Below are positions 1 through 5,017 of a stretch of DNA of 5,017 nt, piece by piece; the stretch's first letter is position 1; each line of letters opens with the position of its first letter. Made by a program: the position numbers and the translations under genes. The DNA comes from JAFDVL01 sp043719385 (GTDB taxonomy: Bacteria; Acidobacteriota; Blastocatellia; RBC074). The notes beneath the pieces were generated by a model that saw only the letters and a list, made by a program, of their open reading frames with translations, was not told where the DNA came from and did not search any database. The stretch lies in assembly GCA_043719385.1 (NCBI GenBank), contig JAYSTY010000505.1, positions 1 through 5,017 of the forward strand, in the 5' to 3' direction.

Positions 1-1874
1 AGGTTTGCCGCATTTTTGCACCGTTGTGCATGCACCGCAACGCCTTTCCCTCTGGTGATATAACCGATAATTTTCTCGCCTTTGATAGGGCTGCAACAAG
101 GGGCGCGATAAACTGCGACATCATCAATGCCTTTGACTAAAATCCTGTCTTCGCCCAGCCGCAAAGCCCGCTTCACGACATCACTGACCTGCTTGAAAGT
201 CGAGGGTTTACTTTGCTCAATTTTCTCCATTTCGGCAGGCGAAATGAAGCGCAGGAGAATCGTGCGCGGCGTCAGTTTGCCATAACCAATTGCCGCGAGC
301 ATATCTTCCGTTTTATGAAAGCCGTGATCGCTGCAAATTTTAGGCAACTGTTCATCTTCCAGGATTTTTTTGGCTTTCAGCTTAAAGCGCACCGCCTCTT
401 TCTCAAAAATCTTGCGGCCTATCTCAATGGATTTTTCGCGTTGCTGCTCGGTCAACCAATGCTTGATTTTATTGCGCGCTCTGGACGTGATAACAAAATT
501 CAACCAGTCGCGGCTGGGGTGATGCCCCGGCGTCGTCATAATTTCGATCACTTCACCATTGTGAATCTGGTATTTCAGCGGCACGATTCGATTGTTGATT
601 TTTGCGCCGGTGCATTGATTGCCGACCTCAGTGTGAATCGCATACGCAAAATCCACCGGAGTTGAGCCACGCGGAAGCTGGATAACTTTACCTTTGGGAG
701 TGAAGGCATAGACCTCTTTGGGGTAAAGATCAATTTTCAAGCCATCCATGAACTCGCGTGCGTCTGGTACTTCCTGTTGCCATTCCACCAAATGTCGCAA
801 CCATTTGAAGGTCTCATCCTCGCTGGTATCTTTGAGTTTGCCCTCTTTATATTTCCAATGCGCAGCGATCCCTTCTTCGGCAACGCGGTGCATTTCTTCG
901 GTGCGGATTTGGACTTCAAACGGTTGCCCTTCATCGCCTACCACCGAGGTGTGAAGGGATTGATAGAGATTTTCGCGCGGGGTGGCAATGAAATCTTTGA
1001 TGCGTCCCGGAACCGGATGCCAGTGTTGATGAATCGCTCCCAGCGCCGCATAACAATCACGAATATCTTTGGTAATCAGGCGCACCGCCAGTAAATCATA
1101 AACCTGATCCAGCGTGATTCGTTGTCGCTTCATTTTCAGGTAAATACTGTAAAGACGTTTGATCCGACCTTCGATAGAAACTATTTCTACTCCCGTTTCC
1201 TCCAGGGATTTAGCGATGCGCCCTTTCAATTCTTCAAGAAACGTATCTGAAGTTGAGCGGCGTTTTTCAATTGCTTCCTGAAGGTTTTTATAAGCATCCG
1301 GCTCAAGATATTTGAAAGACAAATCCTCTAATTCGGCCCGAACTTTCCCCATCCCCAGGCGATGCGCAATAGGCGAGTAGACATCCAAAGTTTCCTGGGC
1401 AATTCGTTTACGTTTTTCCGGCGGCAGATGGCTCAGCGTCCGCATGTTGTGCAGGCGGTCGGCTAATTTCACCAGTACCACCCGAATATCCGTCACCATC
1501 GCCAGCACCATCTTGCGAATATTTTCAGCCTGTTGCTCTTCTTTGGAAACTTTACCGAGGTTACTAATTTTGGTTACGCCATCAACCAGGTGAGCCACTT
1601 CGTCGCCAAAATATAGCTTGATATTATCAACGGTAGTGAGCGTATCTTCAACAACATCGTGCAGAAATCCGGTGCTGACCGTCACCACATCCATTTTCAT
1701 ATCGGCCAGAATGCCTGCCACTGAAAGAGGGTGAATCAGATAGGGTTCACCGGATTGACGCATCTGATCCTTATGTTCGCGCGCCGAAAAAATATAGGCA
1801 CGGCGTAACATATCCAGATCACCATCCGGGTGATAACGTCCAACTGTTCGGTAAACATCCTCAAAGCGAATCAT
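1..1874 (-). CDS. rel: Bifunctional (p)ppGpp synthetase/hydrolase, Rel/SpoT family (3' end cut by window edge)
   Basis: This cytoplasmic stringent-response enzyme makes (p)ppGpp from ATP and GDP/GTP and hydrolyses it. I translated 624 uninterrupted codons. The HD hydrolase domain spans about residues 20-150, with metal and catalytic residues H48, H72-D73, E76-D77 (LHDVVEDT) and D139 (KLADRLHNMRTL), so hydrolase activity should be intact. The synthetase domain spans about 230-345, with R237, D260 (YDLLAVR), an RIKD motif at 291-294, Y304 (YQSLHT) and E320 (FEVQIRT). RxKD rather than ExDD is the form found in bifunctional Rel/SpoT enzymes. A TGS domain covers about 384-446 with H414 (YAIHTEVGNQC). 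The helical region includes SRARNKIKHWL. The zinc-finger/CC domain carries C593, C594, H615 and C619. The family usually has roughly 700-750 residues, so the end of this domain and the final ACT/RRM domain lie outside the window. The ATG at 1874 gives the typical MIRFED N-terminus, and an in-frame TAA lies four codons upstream. The gene follows a terminator and has its own promoter, so it is not in the motor operon. Confidence 0.97.
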   Translation of the reverse strand, partial: MIRFEDVYRTVGRYHPDGDLDMLRRAYIFSAREHKDQMRQSGEPYLIHPLSVAGILADMKMDVVTVSTGFLHDVVEDTLTTVDNIKLYFGDEVAHLVDGVTKISNLGKVSKEEQQAENIRKMVLAMVTDIRVVLVKLADRLHNMRTLSHLPPEKRKRIAQETLDVYSPIAHRLGMGKVRAELEDLSFKYLEPDAYKNLQEAIEKRRSTSDTFLEELKGRIAKSLEETGVEIVSIEGRIKRLYSIYLKMKRQRITLDQVYDLLAVRLITKDIRDCYAALGAIHQHWHPVPGRIKDFIATPRENLYQSLHTSVVGDEGQPFEVQIRTEEMHRVAEEGIAAHWKYKEGKLKDTSEDETFKWLRHLVEWQQEVPDAREFMDGLKIDLYPKEVYAFTPKGKVIQLPRGSTPVDFAYAIHTEVGNQCTGAKINNRIVPLKYQIHNGEVIEIMTTPGHHPSRDWLNFVITSRARNKIKHWLTEQQREKSIEIGRKIFEKEAVRFKLKAKKILEDEQLPKICSDHGFHKTEDMLAAIGYGKLTPRTILLRFISPAEMEKIEQSKPSTFKQVSDVVKRALRLGEDRILVKGIDDVAVYRAPCCSPIKGEKIIGYITRGKGVAVHAQRCKNAAN

Positions 1875-1882
1875 AATGCAGC

Positions 1883-1891
1883 ATTATAACA
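1883..1891 (-). promoter_or_regulatory. Extended -10 promoter of rel, predicting a leaderless mRNA
   Basis: On the minus strand the sequence reads TGTTATAAT, a perfect TGn extended -10 joined to a consensus TATAAT hexamer (1888-1883). No convincing -35 hexamer exists at 16-18 bp spacing, where the sequence is C/G-rich; this is common for extended -10 promoters. The usual distance puts transcription start at about 1874-1876, on or within two bases of the rel ATG. No Shine-Dalgarno sequence precedes that ATG. Seen: the motif and its spacing. Inferred: the start site and leaderless translation. Confidence 0.72.
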
Positions 1892-1892
1892 A

Positions 1893-1905
1893 GTTCGGTG
1901 GGAAC
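1893..1905. repeat. Short inverted repeat GTTC-N5-GAAC next to the rel promoter
   Basis: A 4-bp inverted repeat with a 5-base spacer (GTTCGGTGGGAAC on the plus strand) sits immediately upstream of the extended -10, in the -17 to -30 region of the predicted rel promoter. It could be a regulator site acting in place of a -35 element. Repeats this short also occur by chance, so the assignment is weak. Confidence 0.2.
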
Positions 1906-1920
1906 CCGGGGATAAGAGCG

Positions 1921-1961
1921 AATATAAAAAGAGCCAGTATCAGAAAATGACTGACACTGGC
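1921..1961 (-). terminator. Rho-independent terminator of the tonB-exb-TPR operon
   Basis: On the minus strand an 11-bp stem is formed by arms 1961-1951 (GCCAGTGTCAG) and 1943-1933 (CTGATACTGGC), with one G-U wobble. The loop is 7 bases (1950-1944), and the T-rich tail TCTTTTTATATT follows at 1932-1921. It starts 38 bases after the stop codon of the TPR lipoprotein gene and ends about 30 bases before the rel -10 element, so it separates the two transcription units. On the plus strand the stem has one A-C mismatch and is followed by a T6 run (1967-1972), so weak activity in the other direction is possible. Confidence 0.88.
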
Positions 1962-1999
1962 CGCTGTTTTTTGGAGCCTGTAAAATTACCAGCCTCAAG

Positions 2000-2857
2000 C
2001 TATTTCTTCTTAACGCCCTCAGCTTCTTTTTTAGCAGCTTCAGCTTCAGCCTGAGCTTTAGCAATTACCGCCTGTTCCATGGAAATTTTTGCTTCTTTTT
2101 CAGCTTCCGCCACAAACTTTTTACGATCTGCGTCATTGCTGGAAGCTTTTTGCTTTTCGCGCCACAGCAGGCTCTTATAAGAATGAGCTTCACTATATTC
2201 AGCCTTCTCAGCTAAGGACTTGTCAATATTCTCAAACGCATTCGCCAGACACTTATCAAATTTCTCTTTGTCCGGGGCAAAATAAAAGTTGCGCGCATGA
2301 AATGGATCAGAAGTCGCCTTCTGCTTATCTTGATAGCGCGTGGATTGGTCGTAAGCGCACTGCCAGTCCTTGACCGCCAGTGAATAAAAAGTCTGCGCCT
2401 TAATGTCTTTGGAGGTGCATTCGCCAGTTGTCCGCTTCAACAACCATTCACGCTGGACATCTGGTTGTTTCAAATCGTCACCGTAGATCGTAGCGATATA
2501 CCCAATGGCATTATCCTTAGTTTTACAATCCGTGGCTTTCTCTAGCGCATTTCTATAATACCCAAGGGCCTGATTAGCAAGTTTAGGGACATCGCCTTGA
2601 TCAGCGTTACGGATTTTTTTATAAGTAACGGCCCCCAGGCAAACCCAAACTTTAGGGTCATCCGGGATCAACTCTGAGGCACGAGTAAAGAACCCTACAG
2701 CCTCAGTTGTTTTCCCCTGATTGTATTTCAGGATGCCCTGATTAAGTCTGTCTTTTCCTATTATTCTGTTAACCGGTCCACACCCCGAAAACGAAAGCGC
2801 AGAGCCAGTAATAAGAACTAAGCAAACACCATTACTAAAATAACGTGAAAGTTTCAT
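2000..2857 (-). CDS. TPR lipoprotein with charged coiled-coil C-terminus, last gene of the motor operon
   Basis: This 285-residue protein is predicted to be exported and lipid-anchored. A basic N-terminus (MKLSR) and a hydrophobic stretch (11-23) lead to a lipobox-like FSGC with C26; Phe at -3 is unusual, since Leu/Val/Ile is typical. Helical repeats follow. One TPR is fairly clear at about 38-71 (YNQGKTTEAVGFFTRA, then IPDD), a partial one lies at about 93-110, and a degenerate TPR-like unit at about 205-240. Besides C26, the mature part has five cysteines (73, 111, 147, 167, 203). Residues 245-285 are rich in Ala, Glu and Lys and look like a coiled coil resembling TolA-type linkers. The ATG at 2857 has a GGGAG site 11 bases upstream, partly inside a GGGA-GAGT-TCCC mini-hairpin. 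The gene lies 54 bases after the second exbD and just before the terminator, which suggests an envelope accessory factor of the motor. The TPR fold and lipoprotein nature are reasonably supported; the function is unknown. Confidence 0.85.
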   Translation of the reverse strand: MKLSRYFSNGVCLVLITGSALSFSGCGPVNRIIGKDRLNQGILKYNQGKTTEAVGFFTRASELIPDDPKVWVCLGAVTYKKIRNADQGDVPKLANQALGYYRNALEKATDCKTKDNAIGYIATIYGDDLKQPDVQREWLLKRTTGECTSKDIKAQTFYSLAVKDWQCAYDQSTRYQDKQKATSDPFHARNFYFAPDKEKFDKCLANAFENIDKSLAEKAEYSEAHSYKSLLWREKQKASSNDADRKKFVAEAEKEAKISMEQAVIAKAQAEAEAAKKEAEGVKKK

Positions 2858-2868
2858 TTTGGGGAACT

Positions 2869-2875
2869 CTCCCTT
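2869..2875 (-). promoter_or_regulatory. Ribosome binding site of the TPR lipoprotein gene
   Basis: AAGGGAG lies 11 bases before the ATG at 2857, slightly far for a Shine-Dalgarno site. Four of its bases (GGGA) can pair with the TCCC that follows after a GAGT loop, so part of the site may be weakly masked. The hairpin has only 4 bp, so any effect would be modest. Confidence 0.6.
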
Positions 2876-2911
2876 TTGGCAAAATTTATAATAAAAACGG
2901 CACGGGTATAA

Positions 2912-3346
2912 TTACTCATCCAGTCCCTCCAGTTGCAGGCCAATCGGCGAACCCTGAGCCTGTTTAATCACGTCAATTACATCCACCACTGCGCCATACT
3001 TTGTCGCACTTGGAGCTTTCACAAAGACAGCTTTACGATCTGCCGGACGACCATCAAGAGCAGTGTGAAGTAATTGCGATAAATCATTCAAACTTTTAGC
3101 GTCTGTTTGATTTAGCTTAAATCCACCTCCACCTTTTGGAATGGAAACCACCAGGGTTAAAGGATCAGGTGGGGGAGGAGTCACGTTTTCGGGCGGCTTC
3201 TCTGGCACTTTAGCTTCAAATTTGTGTGGCTTTTGCGGGCTGATGACCATAAAAATAATCAACAACACAAGTAATACGTCAATGAGTGGCGTAACATTAA
3301 TATATGGAACGGCACGTGTTGTACCGCCGCCTCCTGACATCGCCAT
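2912..3346 (-). CDS. exbD: ExbD/TolR-family biopolymer transport protein, second copy
   Basis: This 144-residue inner-membrane protein is predicted to work with ExbB as the proton-coupled stator. It has a short Gly-rich cytoplasmic N-terminus (SGGGG), then the family signature INVTPLIDVLLVLLIIFMV. The single membrane helix is at about 19-38, and D23 matches the essential membrane Asp of ExbD (D25 in E. coli). Next comes a Lys/Pro-rich periplasmic linker (about 39-62, including PPPP at 57-60). The C-terminal domain (about 63-140) has VVSIPKGGGG and a helix (KYGAVVDVIDVIKQA) placed like the last ExbD helix. The length is normal for the family. The ATG at 3346 is preferred over M3 because AAGGAG is 8 bases upstream. 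It follows the first exbD by 29 bases but diverges strongly from it in the periplasmic part, so it is a paralogue with a distinct role rather than a recent duplicate. ExbD versus TolR cannot be settled from sequence alone. Confidence 0.94.
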   Translation of the reverse strand: MAMSGGGGTTRAVPYINVTPLIDVLLVLLIIFMVISPQKPHKFEAKVPEKPPENVTPPPPDPLTLVVSIPKGGGGFKLNQTDAKSLNDLSQLLHTALDGRPADRKAVFVKAPSATKYGAVVDVIDVIKQAQGSPIGLQLEGLDE

Positions 3347-3354
3347 ATCAGTAT

Positions 3355-3360
3355 CTCCTT
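3355..3360 (-). promoter_or_regulatory. Ribosome binding site of the second exbD
   Basis: AAGGAG on the minus strand lies 8 bases before the ATG at 3346. The competing in-frame Met codon two codons later would have a 14-base gap, so this site decides for the upstream start. Confidence 0.8.
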
Positions 3361-3375
3361 AAACTAAAACGTAAA

Positions 3376-3816
3376 TTATTTTTTCGCCTCTTTTTTCTTG
3401 TCGGCGACTAAACCTATTTCATCAAATCCCGCTTCCCTAATAGCATCCACCACGGTTACTATTTCTCGATAAGGGACATTAATTCCACCACGAATGTAAA
3501 TGACGTGGGGATCACTCGGCTTAAGTAGCTTTTCATCACGTTTAAGCCGTTCAATTAACCTGTCCTTACCTACAATTAAGTCCTTCTTAACGTAATAGGC
3601 TCCGGCATCAGGGATAGATACAACGATCGCACTATCCTTAATTATGTTCGGGTCTATGTCAGGATTGTCATTCTTGGGCAAGGTCAAGTTAACGCCAGAT
3701 TGTAACATTGGCGTGATGACCATAAAGATGATCAACAGTACCAACATAATATCAACCATCGGCGTGACATTGATTTCCGATTGATATCCCGAGCTACTAC
3801 CACCAGACATTCCCAT
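3376..3816 (-). CDS. exbD: ExbD/TolR-family biopolymer transport protein, first copy
   Basis: This 146-residue inner-membrane stator protein is the likely partner of the ExbB encoded just upstream. A Gly/Ser-rich cytoplasmic N-terminus (SGGSSSG) is followed by INVTPMVDIMLVLLIIFMV, with the membrane helix at about 18-37 and proton-pathway Asp D22. The periplasmic domain (about 40-138) has VVSIPDAGAYYV, an HVIYIRGG strand, the helix PYREIVTVVDAIREAG and the strand EIGLVAD, in the usual ExbD order. It ends in a Lys-rich tail (KKKEAKK). The length is normal. The ATG at 3816 is chosen over M3 because a GGAG site lies 7 bases upstream. It is separated from exbB by 130 bases containing an inverted repeat, and from the second exbD by 29 bases. 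Its periplasmic part is closer to the family pattern than that of the second copy, so I infer it is the canonical ExbD. Confidence 0.95.
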   Translation of the reverse strand: MGMSGGSSSGYQSEINVTPMVDIMLVLLIIFMVITPMLQSGVNLTLPKNDNPDIDPNIIKDSAIVVSIPDAGAYYVKKDLIVGKDRLIERLKRDEKLLKPSDPHVIYIRGGINVPYREIVTVVDAIREAGFDEIGLVADKKKEAKK

Positions 3817-3823
3817 AACAAAT

Positions 3824-3829
3824 CTCCTT
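3824..3829 (-). promoter_or_regulatory. Ribosome binding site of the first exbD
   Basis: AAGGAG on the minus strand ends 7 bases before the ATG at 3816 and 13 bases before the next in-frame Met codon (3810). It therefore supports the first Met. It lies directly downstream of the inverted repeat at 3838-3861. Confidence 0.8.
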
Positions 3830-3837
3830 AAATGCTA

Positions 3838-3861
3838 GTGAAATTTGATTAAATTTCTCAC
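3838..3861. repeat. AT-rich inverted repeat just upstream of the first exbD
   Basis: GAAATTT-AATC-AAATTTC on the minus strand is a perfect 7-bp inverted repeat with a 4-base loop. Counting a 2-base bulge, it extends to GTGA...TCAC, nine pairs in all. It sits 8 bases upstream of the Shine-Dalgarno site in the 130-base exbB-exbD gap (3817-3946). It could be an mRNA stem-loop or an operator. There is no T-run of the kind that would make it a terminator. The rest of the gap shows no convincing gene or promoter. Confidence 0.4.
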
Positions 3862-3946
3862 AACCCGCACCGGAACAGAAGCCAGAACATATTTAAGGCT
3901 TTGACTTCTGCCCACAGTGCTTTTAGGAGAATCCAATCTTAAATAC

Positions 3947-4690
3947 TTACTTTCGGTTTTTTCGCTTAACGAAAAAGTCAATCAGCTCAGCCGATGAGTT
4001 ATCCATTTCAACCGTAAAGTTATCAACCTTGTTGGTAAAATAGTTAAACGCCCAGACCGCAGGCACAGCCACCAGCAGACCGAAAGCTGTCGTAAAGAGC
4101 GCTTCCGAAATACCACCTGCGATAGCTGCAATACCGGCTGATTCAGCGTTTCTCATTTCCTGAAACGCATTAATAATACCGATAACAGTGCCGAACAAAC
4201 CGACGAATGGTCCAGTCGAACCAATCGTCGCCAAGGCAGACAAACCGCGCCTGAACTCAGCAATCTTAATGGCCTCAGCACGCTGTAAAGCGCGCTTGGA
4301 AGCTTCCACTTCTTCACCCGAAATATCGCCGCCCTGATGAGCCTGAAATTCCTGTAAGCCAGCATTAACAACCATCGCAAGATGGCTCTTTTTGTACTTA
4401 TCAGAAATACTGATTGCCTCATCAATGCGTGTATTTTTGAGTGCCTGTGCAACCTTTGGGGCGAATTCACGTGATTGTGAACGAGCCGCGCTGTAAGTCA
4501 GATAACGCTCAACCATTACCGCAATTGAGAAGATAGACATGATAAACAGAACAATCACAACGGCCCAGGCGATCCATCCCATCTTGCGGAGCATTCCCAC
4601 AAGTGAAAAGTCAACGTTGCTTGCTTCCTGTAAAATCACGAGGCCAAAGTTAGTAGCCATCATCCAAATGTGACCAAGAAAAATGATCAT
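3947..4690 (-). CDS. exbB: MotA/TolQ/ExbB-family proton channel protein
   Basis: This 247-residue inner-membrane protein forms the channel part of an ExbB-ExbD motor that uses proton flow to energise TonB or a similar partner. Three membrane helices are visible at about 38-60, 155-175 and 196-218, with a large cytoplasmic loop between the first two. Family motifs are GPFVGLFGTVIGIINAF (160-176) and ISEALFTTAFGLLVAVPAVW (194-213). T168, E196 and T201 align with the channel residues T148, E176 and T181 of E. coli ExbB. The loop contains the conserved SKRALQRA and EFRRGLSALATIGS segments. The first 30 residues add a partly hydrophobic segment before DFSLVGMLRKMG. The ATG at 4690 is chosen because a TAA lies three codons upstream and GGAGG is nearby, though 13 bases away. 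M11 (4660) is possible but has no ribosome site. The gene lies 140 bases after the TonB-family gene and 130 before exbD. Assignment to the family is firm; ExbB versus TolQ rests on the TonB neighbour. Confidence 0.96.
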   Translation of the reverse strand: MIIFLGHIWMMATNFGLVILQEASNVDFSLVGMLRKMGWIAWAVVIVLFIMSIFSIAVMVERYLTYSAARSQSREFAPKVAQALKNTRIDEAISISDKYKKSHLAMVVNAGLQEFQAHQGGDISGEEVEASKRALQRAEAIKIAEFRRGLSALATIGSTGPFVGLFGTVIGIINAFQEMRNAESAGIAAIAGGISEALFTTAFGLLVAVPAVWAFNYFTNKVDNFTVEMDNSSAELIDFFVKRKNRK

Positions 4691-4830
4691 AATGTTTTAG
4701 AAACCTCCATTAAGGGTTGTTTTTAGGTAAAAAATATCTCTTACTCAGCCATTGGCTAAAGGACACGTATAGGCTAAAAAAACAACTCTTACTTCACATC
4801 AGACACACGAAACCTACAAAAGTTCCAATC
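4691..4830. other. Intergenic gap between tonB and exbB
   Basis: These 140 bases hold no credible gene. On the minus strand two copies of TTTAGCC (4778-4772 and 4760-4754, 18 bases apart) precede GGCTGA (4750-4745). The second copy can form a 6-bp stem with it around a 3-base loop, and a T6 run follows 10 bases later. The stem is too weak and too far from the T-run for a standard terminator, but it could be an attenuator or a processing site between the genes. No convincing promoter was found. Confidence 0.35.
4704..4708 (-). promoter_or_regulatory. Ribosome binding site of exbB, long spacing
   Basis: GGAGG on the minus strand lies 13 bases before the ATG at 4690, longer than the usual 5-9. 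No better site precedes the alternative Met codons at 4663 and 4660, and the frame is closed by TAA at 4699-4697. The start at 4690 is kept despite the spacing. Confidence 0.6.
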
Positions 4831-5017
4831 TTATTGTAAAGTAAAGTTGAAAGTCAGAATTCCCTGAACCTTAACCGGCTGCCCCGAAAGTTCAGTAGGT
4901 TTAAAAGTCCACTGTCTGGCCGCAGCCACAGCAGCTTCTCTTAAAAGCGGGTGACCGCTCACAGCTTCAGCAGAAACAACACGCCCTTCCTCTGAAATAG
5001 TTACAGCAACCTGTACA
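4831..5017 (-). CDS. tonB: TonB-family energy transducer, C-terminal end (5' part outside window)
   Basis: The minus strand is open from the window edge to TAA at 4831-4833 and encodes 61 residues of a TonB C-terminal domain. It begins VQVAVTISEEGRVV, continues with SAEAVSGHPLLREAAVAAAR, QWTFKP and LSGQPVKVQG, and ends in the strand ILTFNFTLQ. This matches the family pattern: strand, turn with EGRV, a helix after SGHPLL, W-x-F-x-P, then G-x-PV and a last strand ending close to the C-terminus. In the family this domain is periplasmic and contacts the TonB box of outer-membrane receptors, taking energy from ExbB-ExbD. The membrane anchor and proline-rich linker would be beyond base 5017. Its position 140 bases upstream of exbB and on the same strand supports one operon. 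It could also be a TonB-domain protein of another architecture, since the N-terminal part is not visible. Confidence 0.93.
   Translation of the reverse strand, partial: VQVAVTISEEGRVVSAEAVSGHPLLREAAVAAARQWTFKPTELSGQPVKVQGILTFNFTLQ

Noticed and set aside
213..665. Plus-strand open frame of 150 codons
   Set aside because: It lies wholly antisense to the TGS and helical region of rel, whose minus-strand frame is continuous and matches a known family. The plus-strand protein has no recognisable domain and no ribosome site.
737..1094. Several open frames on both strands inside the synthetase region of rel
   Set aside because: They are out-of-frame shadows of the conserved synthetase coding sequence. 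None has a plausible protein signature.
1..1874. Possible frameshift or broken rel gene, since no complete reading frame closes in the window
   Set aside because: Codon-by-codon translation from the ATG at 1874 to base 3 is uninterrupted and keeps all domain motifs in order. The gene is simply cut by the window edge.
1933..1972. Bidirectional terminator serving a plus-strand gene
   Set aside because: A T6 run does follow the stem on the plus strand, but no plus-strand gene ends here and the stem has a mismatch in that direction.
1861..2064. Minus-strand frame of 67 codons overlapping the TPR gene end and the rel start
   Set aside because: It begins inside the Ala/Glu/Lys coiled-coil coding repeat, giving a Leu/Lys repeat by frame shift, and runs through the terminator. 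It is a compositional artefact.
3868..3900. Ten-codon minus-strand frame (MFWLLFRCGL) in the exbB-exbD gap
   Set aside because: It has no ribosome site and no support as a leader peptide, and frames this short are expected by chance.
4153..4470. Minus-strand frame of 105 codons inside exbB
   Set aside because: It is a +1 shadow of the exbB cytoplasmic loop and second helix. exbB itself keeps all family motifs in frame.

Overview
All recognisable genes in this window lie on the minus strand, so the biological order runs from base 5017 down to base 1. The first block is a TonB/ExbB/ExbD-type proton-motive-force module. It consists of the last 61 codons of a TonB-family energy transducer (4831-5017), an ExbB/TolQ-type proton channel (3947-4690), two different ExbD/TolR-type proteins (3376-3816 and 2912-3346), and a predicted TPR lipoprotein with a charged coiled-coil tail (2000-2857). 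A strong rho-independent terminator (1921-1961) closes this block. The second block is a separate transcription unit holding a long-type Rel/SpoT (p)ppGpp synthetase/hydrolase (1-1874). It is open for 624 codons and runs off the left edge before its C-terminal domain ends.

How the genes probably work together: ExbB and the ExbDs would form an inner-membrane motor driven by proton flow. TonB, or another partner, would carry that energy across the periplasm to outer-membrane receptors or to the envelope. The TPR lipoprotein is probably an envelope-attached accessory factor of the same operon, but its exact job cannot be read from the sequence. Rel is the stringent-response enzyme and shows no direct link to the motor genes beyond proximity.

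Organism: the TonB/ExbB/ExbD module and lipoprotein imply a diderm bacterium. The Rel keeps both an intact HD hydrolase and a synthetase with an RxKD motif, as in bacteria with a single bifunctional Rel. The order tonB-exbB-exbD-exbD-TPR and the wording of the ExbB and Rel proteins remind me of Acidobacteriota. That placement is inference from memory and was not tested. Base composition is moderate, and no signs of recent transfer, mobile elements, CRISPR arrays, tRNA or rRNA were seen.

The most notable signal is at the rel start. A perfect extended -10 promoter (TGnTATAAT) ends only 8 bases before the ATG, no Shine-Dalgarno sequence is present, and an in-frame stop lies just upstream. The rel mRNA is therefore predicted to be leaderless or almost so, while four motor-operon genes whose starts are visible have normal AGGAG-type sites. 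The window otherwise looks like conserved housekeeping and envelope-energy genes, and I do not see clear evidence for a wholly new system.
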